From Myxococcales bacterium (lineage in GTDB: Bacteria > Myxococcota_A > Polyangia > Polyangiales > Polyangiaceae): a DNA stretch of 40,030 nucleotides. The notes beneath the pieces were generated by a model that saw nothing but the letters and a program-made list of their open reading frames with translations, was not told the origin of the DNA and did no database searches. This document shows, one piece after another, positions 32,162-39,911 of the stretch. The stretch is taken from the NCBI GenBank assembly GCA_012514535.1, contig JAAZAA010000403.1, forward strand, positions 1-40,030. Reading direction: 5' to 3'. Made by a program: the position numbers and the translations under genes. Within the stretch, counting starts at the first letter, position 1; each line of letters starts with the position of its first letter.

Positions 32162-33199
32162 GTGAACGTCCGGACGATCCCCACCATGCAGAGCGTGGCC
32201 GACGCTGCGGGGGTCGCCGTCAGCACGGTGTCGCGGGTGCTCAACGGGGGCTCCGCGAGCGCGCGGGCACGTCAGAAGGTGGAGGAGGCGATCGCCCGGC
32301 TCGGCTACGCGCCGTCCGCCACCGCGCGCAACCTGAAGCTGGGCCGGTCGGGCATCATCGGCATGGCCGGGGCCTCGAGCACCGCGCCGTGGTTCACGGC
32401 GTTGCTCGGTGGGATGGAACGGGTCCTGTCGCGTCACGGGGCGAGCCTCGCCATCGCGAGCTTGGTGCGTGAGGACGAGTACGATTCCTCCGCCGTGCAG
32501 GCGTGGATCCAGGCCCGGCGCGTGGACGCCCTCGCCCTCGTGCGCCCCGGGAAGCGTGAGCGCCCGCTGGTGAACGCGGCGCGGCGCGCGGCGCTCCCGG
32601 TGGCCTTCGTGGTGCCGGATCTGGAGGTGGACTGGGGGCTGGTCGTCAAGGCGAACAACCTGCAAGGGGGTCGCCTGGCGGCGGAGCACCTGCTCGACCT
32701 GGGGCATCGGGAGATCGCGTTCTTCGGAGGACCGGCGGACAGCGTCGACACCCGGGAGCGCCTCGCGGGGCTGCGCGCGGGCCTGCGCGCGGCGGGCGTG
32801 AGGTTGCCCGACAGCCGCGTGCGCTTCGGGCGCGACTACGCGACGGAGCAAGGGGCGGAGGCGGCGAAGCTCTGGGCGTCTCGCCCGGCTCTGCGTCGCG
32901 CCACGGCCGTCGTGCTCGGCAACGACGCCATGGCCCTCGGCTTTCTGCGGGAGGTGAGGAGCCAGGGCTTGTCCGTGCCCGAGGACGTCTCCGTCGTCGG
33001 CTTCGACGGCATCGTCGAGGGCGCCCTCTCCGTGCCGAGCCTCACCACCGTAGCGCAGCCCATCCCGACGATGGGCGCGGACGTGGCCACTTTCCTCCTG
33101 GATGGATCGCTGCAGATCAGCGCTCCTGCCGTTCATCGCGAGTACGACCTCGAGCTGCTCTGTCGCGAGAGCACCCAACCCCCCCGGACCCGACCATGA
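32162..33199 (+). CDS. LacI family transcriptional regulator
   Basis: A 345-residue repressor. The N-terminal LacI helix-turn-helix is TMQSVADAAGVAVSTVSRVLNGG (residues 8-29), followed by the hinge region ATARNLKLGRSGIIGM. The C-terminal periplasmic-binding-like domain shows GIIGMAGASSTAPWF, NLQGGRLAAEHLLDLGHREIAFFGG, TAVVLGNDAMALGFLREVRSQGLSVPEDVSVVGFDG and LTTVAQP, all typical. GTG at 32162 is preferred; ATG at 32186 would trim the first 8 residues and is too close to the helix-turn-helix. The stop overlaps the xylanase start (ATGA). It likely senses a xylan-derived sugar and represses the operon through the palindrome in its own promoter. Confidence 0.93.
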   Translation: MNVRTIPTMQSVADAAGVAVSTVSRVLNGGSASARARQKVEEAIARLGYAPSATARNLKLGRSGIIGMAGASSTAPWFTALLGGMERVLSRHGASLAIASLVREDEYDSSAVQAWIQARRVDALALVRPGKRERPLVNAARRAALPVAFVVPDLEVDWGLVVKANNLQGGRLAAEHLLDLGHREIAFFGGPADSVDTRERLAGLRAGLRAAGVRLPDSRVRFGRDYATEQGAEAAKLWASRPALRRATAVVLGNDAMALGFLREVRSQGLSVPEDVSVVGFDGIVEGALSVPSLTTVAQPIPTMGADVATFLLDGSLQISAPAVHREYDLELLCRESTQPPRTRP

Positions 33200-34392
33200 C
33201 ACCTTCTCTTCTTCGTCGTTCGATCCTCGTCACCGCACTGACCTGCCTTGGCGCCGCCGCCTGCGGGTCTTCCTCCGCGAACAGCAACCCGGGCGGCTCC
33301 ACGGGGGGCTCGGCAGGGGACTCCGGAGGCGGCGGCCTCGGCGGAGATACCGGCGGGGTCGTCGTGGACGGCCGCCTCGCCGAGAAATACTCGGAGTTCT
33401 TCCCGGTCGGCGCGGCGGTGAGCGCCTGGCACCTCGAGAACACCGCCTCGATCCTCGAGGAGCACTTCAACCACCTCGCGGCGGAGAACGCCATGAAGGC
33501 CGGACTCGTGCACCCGGCGGAGGACACCTTCAACTGGGACGAGGCGGACGCGATCGCGGACTTCGCCCGGGAGCGCGGCATGACCATGACCGGGCACACG
33601 TTGCTGTGGCACCGGCAGCAGCCGTCGTGGATGTTCCAGGGGCTCACCGCGGAGGATCCGGACAGCATCGAGATCCTCAAGGAGCGCCTGAAGAGCCACA
33701 TCGAGGCGATGGTGGAGCGCTACGGGGACGTCGTGACCAACTGGGACGTCGTGAACGAGGCGATCTCCGACGACGGCTCGAAGGTCTACCGGGACGAGGG
33801 CTCCGACTGGTATCGGATCTTCGGCAGCCACGAGTACATCTACTGGGCGTTCCACTACGCCAAGGAGGCGCTCGAGGCGCAGGAGCCCGGCAGCTCCGCC
33901 GGCAAGCTGTATTACAACGACTACAACATCACCCTGAAGGTCGATCAGATCCTCGAGATGTTGGCGTGGCTCGAGGAGGAGAAAGGCCTGAAGATCGACG
34001 GGGTCGGCGATCAGGCGCACTACCGCATCGACTGGCCGCCGACCTCCGAGATCAGCCGGGCCTACGACAAGATCCTCGCCGCCGGCTACAAGCTCAAGGT
34101 GAGTGAGCTCGACGTGAGCCTCTACAACGACTACCCGTCGGGCAGCTTCGAACCGGCGCCCGAGGTCGAGTTCACGCCGGCCCTCGAGGCGCAGCAGGCC
34201 GCGCGCTACGGCGCGCTGTTCGAGCTCTTCCGGAGCTACGCGCCGGACCTCACCAGCGTGACCGTGTGGGGTATCACCGACGATCGCACCTGGCTCGACA
34301 ACGAGCCCGTCTCCGGGCGCAACGATCACCCGCTGCTCTGGAACGATGACAAACAGCCCAAGGAGGCGCTCCGGGCCATCCTCGACTTCTGA
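33196..34392 (+). CDS. Lipoprotein endo-beta-1,4-xylanase, GH10
   Basis: Cleaves the xylan backbone outside the cell. The 398-residue protein has a signal with lipobox LGAAACG (Cys about residue 23), a short Gly/Ser linker (GGSTGGSAGDSGGGGLGG) and one GH10 TIM barrel. The catalytic acid/base is E188 in WDVVNEA and the nucleophile E304 in KVSELDVS. Other signatures: AENAMKAGLVHP, TGHTLLWHRQQPSW, YYNDYNI, DGVGDQAHY and SVTVWGITDDRTWL. No carbohydrate-binding module is attached. Lipid anchoring suggests that the enzyme stays on the cell surface. The ATG overlaps the stop of the LacI-type repressor gene and a strong hairpin follows the stop, so this is a two-gene operon. Confidence 0.95.
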   Translation: MTPSLLRRSILVTALTCLGAAACGSSSANSNPGGSTGGSAGDSGGGGLGGDTGGVVVDGRLAEKYSEFFPVGAAVSAWHLENTASILEEHFNHLAAENAMKAGLVHPAEDTFNWDEADAIADFARERGMTMTGHTLLWHRQQPSWMFQGLTAEDPDSIEILKERLKSHIEAMVERYGDVVTNWDVVNEAISDDGSKVYRDEGSDWYRIFGSHEYIYWAFHYAKEALEAQEPGSSAGKLYYNDYNITLKVDQILEMLAWLEEEKGLKIDGVGDQAHYRIDWPPTSEISRAYDKILAAGYKLKVSELDVSLYNDYPSGSFEPAPEVEFTPALEAQQAARYGALFELFRSYAPDLTSVTVWGITDDRTWLDNEPVSGRNDHPLLWNDDKQPKEALRAILDF

Positions 34393-34413
34393 GGCGTCGG
34401 GGCCCGCTCCGTC

Positions 34414-34448
34414 GCGTCGCGCGCCGCACGTCCCGCGGCGCGCGACGC
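34414..34448 (+). terminator. Strong hairpin after the xylanase gene
   Basis: GCGTCGCGCGCCGC and GCGGCGCGCGACGC pair over 14 bp without mismatch around a 7-base loop, 22 bp after the stop codon. CGTCTT follows; there is no long T-run, as is common in very GC-rich genomes. Confidence 0.65.
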
Positions 34449-34478
34449 CGTCTTGGGGTGGCCCGTCCGCAGGCGCCC

Positions 34479-34521
34479 GCCCGCCCGCACTGGCCCGCCC
34501 GCACTGGCCCGCCCGCACTGG
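34479..34521. repeat. 14-bp tandem repeat, 3 copies
   Basis: GCACTGGCCCGCCC is repeated with starts at 34487, 34501 and 34515 (last copy incomplete) in the gap after the xylanase gene. No obvious function. Confidence 0.7.
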
Positions 34522-34646
34522 CCCCGCCGCTCTCGCTCGGCTCTCCACCGCGTCCGCTCGCTCCGCTCTCGCACTGGGTCCGCCTCGCTCTGCGCCGCCG
34601 CGACGAAAATTTGGCCCGCGCCTCCGGCTTCCGTCAGCGTGCGGGG

Positions 34647-34943
34647 ATGGTCCAGCGTTGCGAGGTCTGTGCGAGCTTCGAACCCGGGGGGCTGGTCGTG
34701 AAGCCGAAGCTCGTGGCGATGCACTTCCCGGCACGGACCGTGCTGCTCTGCCACCGGCACGCGCGGATCGCCGAGAACGCGCGGGTGATGAGCTTCGAGG
34801 GGCTCCAGAGCCTGTTCCGCTCGGGCCGACGATCCTTCATCCCGCGCCGCGATCCGCGCTCGGTGGCGCCGCCGGGGGAGCACCGTCGGGGGGCCGGGCG
34901 CAGAGCGTCGGATCGCCTCCCGACCGCCAGCGGCGAAGAGTGA
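34647..34943 (+). CDS. Small Cys/His protein, hypothetical
   Basis: A 98-residue basic protein. CEVC near the N-terminus and LLCHRHARIAEN at about residues 33-45 give two CxxC/CxxH pairs, the usual arrangement of a small zinc-ribbon or zinc-binding site. The C-terminal half is Arg-rich and low complexity (RRSFIPRRDPRS, GEHRRGAGRRAS) and may be disordered. I do not recognise a family. The ATG at 34647 follows GCGGGG; open frame continues further upstream but only into repeats. The window has no close neighbour in the same operon. Function unknown; binding to nucleic acid is possible but not shown. Confidence 0.55.
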   Translation: MVQRCEVCASFEPGGLVVKPKLVAMHFPARTVLLCHRHARIAENARVMSFEGLQSLFRSGRRSFIPRRDPRSVAPPGEHRRGAGRRASDRLPTASGEE

Positions 34944-35010
34944 GCCCGAGGGGGGAGGCGGCCGGTCGGGGAGAGCCGCCGCAAGGCGCCGAGTGGATCG
35001 CCGCGGGGCG

Positions 35011-35064
35011 CTGAAGGGACCGCCCGCGCAGCGCTGAAGGGACCGCCCGCGCCGCTGAAGGGAA
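35011..35064. repeat. Degenerate tandem repeat with CTGAAGGGAC units
   Basis: CTGAAGGGA(C/A)C recurs at 35011, 35034 and 35055, 23 and 21 bp apart, separated by CGCCCGCGC-type spacers. It lies 30-80 bp upstream of the membrane-protein start. It may be promoter-linked or slippage-derived. Confidence 0.6.
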
Positions 35065-35091
35065 CGACGGAGCGCGCCGCATTGCTGGGCG

Positions 35092-36186
35092 ATGGCCGAG
35101 GCAACGTCCAGCGGGCTCCCTCGGGTGCGCTTGTTCGGGAGCGCCGCGGGGACCGGCCCCGTGCCCCGGCTGCTGTTGTGGCTCCTCAGCTGGGTGCCGC
35201 TGGTCGCGCTGACCGCCCACTCGTCGCCGGCGGCGATGTCGACGTTCTTGATGGACGCCGAGGCCCTCGCCCGCCTCCTGATCGGGATGCCCGCCCTGCT
35301 GCTCGGCGGCTCCTTCGTCGATCGGTACCTCACCCGGGGCGTCCACGATTTCTACGAGTCCGAGCTGCTCCCGCGGTCCGCCTGCGATCCCGTCGCGCGG
35401 CAGCTCGCGCGTTGGGGCTCGGGGTGGGGGCTCCGAGCGATCATCCTGGGCATCGTCGCGGCCTCCCTCTCGATGACGGCTCTCGAGGACAGCTCCTTCG
35501 CCCTCCGCGGCTGGCGTCAGGAAGGCGACGGCTACTCCCCGGCGGGCGCCTGGTACCGCTGGATCGCGACGCCCGCCTATCGCTATCTGTGGTTGCGGCT
35601 GGCGTGGGGGCTGATCGTGTGGCTCGGCGTCGTCGGGCTGGTGGCGCGGCTCCTCGAGCCCTGCTTGCTGCACCCCGATCGACAGGGCGGCTTGGGGCGC
35701 TTCGTCTCGGTGCACGCCGCCTTCGCCCCGCTGGCCTTCGGGATGTCGAGCTCGGCCGCGGGGAGTCTGGCGAACCAGCTGATCCATCGGGGGCGCTCCC
35801 TGGAAGACGTGCAGCTGTTGCTCATCGGGTTCATCGTGATGATCCAGCTGCCCATCCTCGCGACCCTGTTGCCCCTCGTCGTCCCCCTGTACCGCGAGAA
35901 GAAGAAGACCCTCGAGCGCCTGAGCACGGTGACCGTGTCCTGGTCCCGGCTGGTCGCCCCCCACCTCGTCGAGCGGCGCCCGCCCCCCTCACCGAACACT
36001 CACGATCTCGCGGCCCACGCCGACCTGATCGCCACCTATACGGTGGTCGACCAAACCTCGGTGCTCCCCTGGCGGAAGAGCGTCGTCCTCACCCTCGGGT
36101 TCTTCACGACGCTGCCGATGCTCCCGGTGCTCCTGATCGGGGTTCCGCTCCAGGAGATCCTCTCCCGGGTGACGAAGCTGCTGTGA
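35092..36186 (+). CDS. Hypothetical multi-spanning membrane protein
   Basis: A 364-residue integral membrane protein. Hydrophobic stretches suggest six transmembrane segments: LLLWLLSWVPLVALTA (about residue 27), LLIGMPALLLGGSFV (62), LRAIILGIVAASLSMTAL (113), LAWGLIVWLGVVGLVARLL (168), LLLIGFIVMIQLPILATLLPLVV (244) and VVLTLGFFTTLPMLPVLLIG (335). Short polar loops include VDRYLTRGVHDFYESELL and LYREKKKTLERL. No transporter or enzyme motif was recognised; the family is unknown to me. The ATG at 35092 begins MAEATSSGLPRV, with no strong Shine-Dalgarno. It stands between repeat-rich gaps, apparently as a single-gene unit. Confidence 0.75.
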   Translation: MAEATSSGLPRVRLFGSAAGTGPVPRLLLWLLSWVPLVALTAHSSPAAMSTFLMDAEALARLLIGMPALLLGGSFVDRYLTRGVHDFYESELLPRSACDPVARQLARWGSGWGLRAIILGIVAASLSMTALEDSSFALRGWRQEGDGYSPAGAWYRWIATPAYRYLWLRLAWGLIVWLGVVGLVARLLEPCLLHPDRQGGLGRFVSVHAAFAPLAFGMSSSAAGSLANQLIHRGRSLEDVQLLLIGFIVMIQLPILATLLPLVVPLYREKKKTLERLSTVTVSWSRLVAPHLVERRPPPSPNTHDLAAHADLIATYTVVDQTSVLPWRKSVVLTLGFFTTLPMLPVLLIGVPLQEILSRVTKLL

Positions 36187-36440
36187 GCGCGCTTCGCTCG
36201 CGGGCAGTCGTGATCGTGGACGCGGGCGTCGTCCTCCCGCACAGCCGCCGTCTTCCGGCGGAGTCGTCTTCCCGCGCGTCGTCCGACGCGGTCATCGTGT
36301 TCCTGCGGAGTCGTGGTCTTCCTGCGGGTCGTCCGACGCAGTGGCGTGTCCCCGCGGAGCCGTAGTCTTCCCGCGGTCTTCCCTTCGTGGGTTGGGTGCG
36401 GCGCGGAGACGAGTCCGTCCAAATCCGGGCGCGTGGGGTG

Positions 36441-36476
36441 CCTCCGTCGGTTGGAGCACCTCCGTCGGTTGGAGCG
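36441..36476. repeat. 18-bp direct repeat, two copies
   Basis: CCTCCGTCGGTTGGAGC is present at 36441 and again at 36459, differing only at the last base. Each unit itself has short internal symmetry (CTCC/GGAG). Confidence 0.75.
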
Positions 36477-36496
36477 CTGGGGTGCAGACACCGATT

Positions 36497-36547
36497 GAGG
36501 ACAGATCCTGTCCTCAGTCCCGCATGTCGAGGACCGATCCTGTCCGC
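36497..36547. promoter_or_regulatory. Pair of related palindromes upstream of the GFA gene
   Basis: GAGGACAGATCCTGTCCTC at 36497-36515 is a 7-bp inverted repeat with a 5-base centre. A second, less perfect copy, GAGGACCGATCCTGTCCGC, is at 36529-36547. The two start points are 32 bp apart, three helical turns, and both lie 40-90 bp before the GFA start, so they may be operators of an unknown regulator. Confidence 0.6.
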
Positions 36548-36585
36548 AATCCCTCGTAGGCTCCGTCCGACAGGAGCAAATACCA

Positions 36586-36993
36586 ATGAAGAAGACCTAT
36601 CGAGGGAGCTGTCACTGCGGTCGCGTCGTCTTCGAGGCCGACCTCGATCTCGCGAAGGGCACGACGAAGTGCAACTGCACCTTCTGCTGGAAGCGGCGCT
36701 GGTGGGGGATGCACGTCGGCTTGGACGACTTCCGCGCGATCAGCGGCGAGGAGGAGCTCGTCCCTTATCCCGCTTCTTCCTCTGCGTCGGGGCCCAGCGG
36801 GTTCTGCAAGCACTGCGGCATCGCGCCCTACGCCCGGGGCGACGCGGCGGAGTGGAACGAGGGCCCCTACGTCTCCATCAATCTCGCCTGCCTCGACGAC
36901 CTGACCCCCGCCGAGCTCCTCACGGCGCCCGTCGAATACCTCGACGGCCGCGCGGACACCTGGGAGACCCCGGCGGAGACGCGGCACCTCTGA
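36586..36993 (+). CDS. GFA family protein (glutathione-dependent formaldehyde-activating enzyme fold)
   Basis: A 135-residue zinc protein of the GFA/CENP-V family. The Cys ligands are all visible: SCHCGRVVFEADL (CxCG) at the N-terminus, KCNCTFCWKRRWW, and FCKHCGIAPYARG. A typical GFA fold follows, with VSINLACLDDL and EYLDGRADTW. The name comes from the Gfa enzyme that condenses formaldehyde with glutathione, but most members have no tested activity. The ATG at 36586 has a GGAG site about ten bases upstream. The gene stands alone, preceded by the palindrome pair at 36497-36547 that may control it. Confidence 0.88.
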   Translation: MKKTYRGSCHCGRVVFEADLDLAKGTTKCNCTFCWKRRWWGMHVGLDDFRAISGEEELVPYPASSSASGPSGFCKHCGIAPYARGDAAEWNEGPYVSINLACLDDLTPAELLTAPVEYLDGRADTWETPAETRHL

Positions 36994-37214
36994 GCTCGCC
37001 GCGGCATTCGTCGCAGCACCCGCTGTCGCAGCGCCCGCCGCAACGGAGCCGTCTCGGATCCGTCGACGCCCTCCGGGTGCGCGTCGCTGGCCGAGATCGG
37101 TCGGCGGCAGAGGTTCGTTGCGGGTCCGGCCCCGCGTGATAGTCCTCTCTCGGGGGCCGACCGCCGCGGACAGAGCGCCGCGGACGGGACGGCACCGAGC
37201 TCGGAGAGGACCCT

Positions 37215-38649
37215 ATGGCGCTGGGGATGCGCGTGGCTCGGGCGGGGAGCGAGAGACACGCGGTGGCCTCTCGAGCTACGCCGTCCTGCAGGGCGGTCCC
37301 GGCCAGCCCGGCACGGCAGCCAACCCGAGCGGAGCCGTTCCAGGGAGCCGAGCGCTCCCGTAGCGCGAAGCCCCGCAGCGAAGAGCCCCGTAGCGCGAAG
37401 CGACCCGATCCGGGTGAAGCAACGACGCCACCCGGATCGCCAAGGGGATGGCGCCACCGCGCTGGTCGTCTCCTGAGCGTCGCCGTGGTTCTCGTCGGCT
37501 CGCTCCTCGTCGCTTGCGGTGGTGCGGGGCCGAGCGCGTACGGGCGAGACGTCCGCGTGGGCGCGGTGAGCGGAGAGGGGGGCGCGATCGTGACCCAGGC
37601 AGAGCTCAACCAGGATGTCGAGCGCTTCGTCAGCGAGTTCATGTTCGACGTGGCGCAGGCGATGCAGGCCATCGAGGAGGCGCCCGAACCCCGTGTGCGA
37701 GCGCTCGGTCAGCGTCGCACGCTCGTCTACTACGCCACGGCCCTCGACATCGCGTCGGGCCCCCTATCCCGAGCTGAACGTCGTGGACATGCTCGTCTTC
37801 GTGATGCTGGCTCGCGGTGCCCTCGAGGAGTACTGGATACCGACGGAGCTCGGCGCGCGGGGCCAGCCCTTGCTCGACGCCTTCACGCGGGCCGAGGAGC
37901 GCACGCGGCATCTGTCCGCGAAGATCTTGAGCGTCGAGCAGCAGGAAGCGGTGCGGGAGCTCGTCGCGGATTGGCGGCGCCGCCATCCCGGGGTCTTCGT
38001 CGTCGAGGGGGTGCGCTTCGAGCAGTTCGCTTACCGGGTGGGGGAGGTCGCCGAGGAGCGGGCGAGGCGTGCGCGCGGGTTGTTCGGGCAGATCCGTTCG
38101 GCGACGCGGACGGCGGACGAGGCGCTCCTCCTCGGGGAGCGGGCCCTGTTCCTCTCCCATCGGCTCCCGTTCTTGCTGCGCCTGCAGGCGCGGGTGGGCA
38201 CCCAGGAGATCCTGCTGGACAGCCTCGGCAACGTTCAGGACGTGCTGCGACGGGTCCCCGAGCTGCGGCCGCTCCTGGAGGAGCTCACGGTGCTCACCAA
38301 GAACGCCGGATCCGCCGCCCACGAGGCACGTCTGCTCGCGGAGGCCAGCGTCCCGTTGCTCGACCGCCTCGTCGGTCCCTCCGTGGCCCTCGCGCCGGGC
38401 GCGGCCCAGAACGGGGGCGAGGCGGCCGCGTCCGCGGACGTGCTCGGCCGCCTCGACGCCATCACGCGACGCTCCGAGACCCTGCTGCGGGAGCTGCGGG
38501 TCCTCTTGCCGGCGGATCCGGAAGCGGCGGCCCGCGCCGTGGAGGACCGCGTGGAGAGCCTGGCGCGGCGCATCGCCATGTACTGCCTGATCGTCGGCCT
38601 CGGCTGGGCGATCTTCTTCTGGACCGGCTACTACCTGGTCAAGCGTTAG
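37215..38649 (+). pseudogene. Frameshifted lipoprotein gene with C-terminal membrane anchor
   Basis: One gene is split by a frame change. The first part starts at ATG 37215 (GGAGAGGA site 5 bases upstream), runs through a hydrophilic N-terminus and a lipoprotein-like signal LLSVAVVLVGSLLVACGG, then QAELNQDVERFVSEFMFDVAQAMQAIE. The second part, in another frame from about 37765, reads YPELNVVDMLVFVMLARGALEEYWIP, followed by a long helical region, and ends LARRIAMYCLIVGLGWAIFFWTGYYLVKR, a membrane helix. The switch falls in a run of five C at 37760-37764; removing one C joins the frames as SGPYPELNVV. This could be a real mutation or a sequencing error. Family not recognised; an inner-membrane-linked helical protein of about 475 residues when repaired. 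Confidence 0.75.
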
Positions 38650-38707
38650 CCCGCGGCCCGATCCCGCAGCAGCCCGGAGGAGGACCAGGGCTGCAACCAG
38701 GGCTGCT

Positions 38708-38807
38708 CAGTGCAGCTCAGGGCAGGCCAGTGCAGCTCGAGGCAAGCCAGTGCAGCTCGAGGCAGGTCAGTGCAGCTCGAGGCAGGTCAGTGCAGCTCAG
38801 GGCAGGT
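38708..38807. repeat. 20-bp tandem repeat, 5 copies, overlapping the hydrolase stop
   Basis: CAGTGCAGCTC(GA/AG)GGCAGG(T/C) repeats start at 38708, 38728, 38748, 38768 and 38788, each 20 bp long, with single-base differences. The last copy contains the stop codon of the minus-strand hydrolase gene (38797-38799). No unique spacers are present. Because the unit is not a multiple of three, added copies inside the gene would change its frame, but the expansion lies beyond the stop. Confidence 0.9.
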
Positions 38808-39855
38808 TGGCCGACTGGATCTGCCAGGTGGGGTCGCTGCAGTAGGAGCAGCTGCCGCCGACGAGCAGGCCCTTGCCCGTCGCCGACTCGTCTCCCTTGA
38901 GCCACCAGTTGAGCCAGGCGAGGTGGATCTTGGTGAAGTGGCCGCCGTTGGGCGCCCACAGATCGCCCCCATGATCCGCGCCGACCTTGGCGAACATCAT
39001 GACGGGGATGTCGTCACGCTGCGAGATGTTGTCGAAGTCCCGCTGGCCGTTCTCGTGCGCCCCGAGGCTGTCCGCCGTCCCGGTGACGATGAGGACGGGA
39101 GTGTGGATCGACGCGTAGAACGCGGGATCCACCGCGAAGGAGCCGCTGCTCATGTGGCCCCAGGTGGTCATCTTCGGGTCGGCGGCGGTGCCGGCCGCCA
39201 TGAGGCCGCCGCAGGAGAAGCCGTTCGCCGCGACCTTCGTCGCGTCCAGGCTCTGATGGTAGGGGCTGCAGGGCTTGTCGTTCTCTTCGATGAGCCAGTC
39301 GACGTAGGCGAGGAGCACCTCGCCGCCGCCGCCCAGGGGACGATTCGGCTCGGTTCCGCCGGGCGTGCCGTCGGCCACGACGACGTACCCGTGGGAGGCG
39401 AGCTCCGCCATGGCGGCCTCGTTGGACAGGCCGTCCCGCGAGCACGCGCCGTTGCCCCACACGACGATCGGGTAGTCCTTGCCCGGCCCCAGATCCGCGG
39501 GGCGGAAGATGGTGCCCTCCGAGATCCCGGGGTCCGGGTTCGTCTCGACGACGACCTCGTGAGGGCCGCTGCCCGACACGTTGCGCGGGACGGACTCGGA
39601 CGGGGTGCACGTCCCCATGAAGCCGCCGGTGCCCATCGTGTCGCCCCCGGTGGCGGAACCGCCGGCCCCTCCGGGACCAGCGCCGCCGGTGGTCGCGCCG
39701 CCGCTCGCGGGGTCCCCGGGATCCGCGCCCCCGGTGCCCACCGCGTCCCCGCCCGTGCCACCCGGCTCCGCGCCGCCGGCGGCGTCACTGCCGCAACCAC
39801 TCGCGAGCGCCCACATCATGATCCCGGCGAGAACGGGCCACACACGGTGCTTCAT
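38797..39855 (-). CDS. Lipoprotein alpha/beta hydrolase (cutinase/dienelactone hydrolase-like)
   Basis: A 352-residue predicted surface lipoprotein. Signal MKHRVWPVLAGIMMWALAS with lipobox ASGCG (Cys about residue 21), then a Gly/Thr/Pro-rich linker of GGTGG and TGGAG units to about residue 85. The hydrolase domain has IFRPADLGPGKDYPIVVWGNG, GYVVVADGTPGG, the nucleophile Ser214 in NGFSCGG (a GxSxG elbow), an Asp near VTGTADSLG and a His in GADHGGDLW, giving a catalytic triad. Several Cys pairs suggest disulphides. It resembles secreted polyester or acetyl-ester hydrolases; the substrate cannot be read from the sequence. The ATG at 39855 has AAGGAG upstream, and 11-bp direct repeats lie further up. 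Confidence 0.85.
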   Translation of the reverse strand: MKHRVWPVLAGIMMWALASGCGSDAAGGAEPGGTGGDAVGTGGADPGDPASGGATTGGAGPGGAGGSATGGDTMGTGGFMGTCTPSESVPRNVSGSGPHEVVVETNPDPGISEGTIFRPADLGPGKDYPIVVWGNGACSRDGLSNEAAMAELASHGYVVVADGTPGGTEPNRPLGGGGEVLLAYVDWLIEENDKPCSPYHQSLDATKVAANGFSCGGLMAAGTAADPKMTTWGHMSSGSFAVDPAFYASIHTPVLIVTGTADSLGAHENGQRDFDNISQRDDIPVMMFAKVGADHGGDLWAPNGGHFTKIHLAWLNWWLKGDESATGKGLLVGGSCSYCSDPTWQIQSANLP

Positions 39856-39889
39856 CGACTCCTTACTTAGTTCACGCTCCCAGAGCGGA

Positions 39890-39911
39890 CCAGGGGTACG
39901 CCAGGGGTACG
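39890..39911. promoter_or_regulatory. Two 11-bp direct repeats upstream of the hydrolase
   Basis: CCAGGGGTACG occurs at 39890-39900 and again at 39901-39911, so the copies follow each other at one helical turn. This is the geometry of OmpR/PhoB-type response-regulator sites. They lie 35-56 bp upstream of the hydrolase start codon. No regulator gene is in the window. Confidence 0.4.

Larger units (their letters stand above)
36187..36585. other. 399-bp repeat-rich gap upstream of the GFA gene
   Basis: No gene. Bases about 36220-36385 are a degenerate array of GTCTTCC(C/T)GCGGAGTCGT-like units. At 36441-36476 there are two 18-bp direct copies of CCTCCGTCGGTTGGAGC(A/G). At 36497-36547 there is a pair of related palindromes. 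The last 40 bases contain an AGGAG ribosome-binding site for the GFA gene. Confidence 0.7.

Noticed and set aside
38708-38807. CRISPR-like regularly spaced repeats
   Set aside because: The units are contiguous, with no unique spacers, and no cas gene is present. They are a simple tandem repeat.
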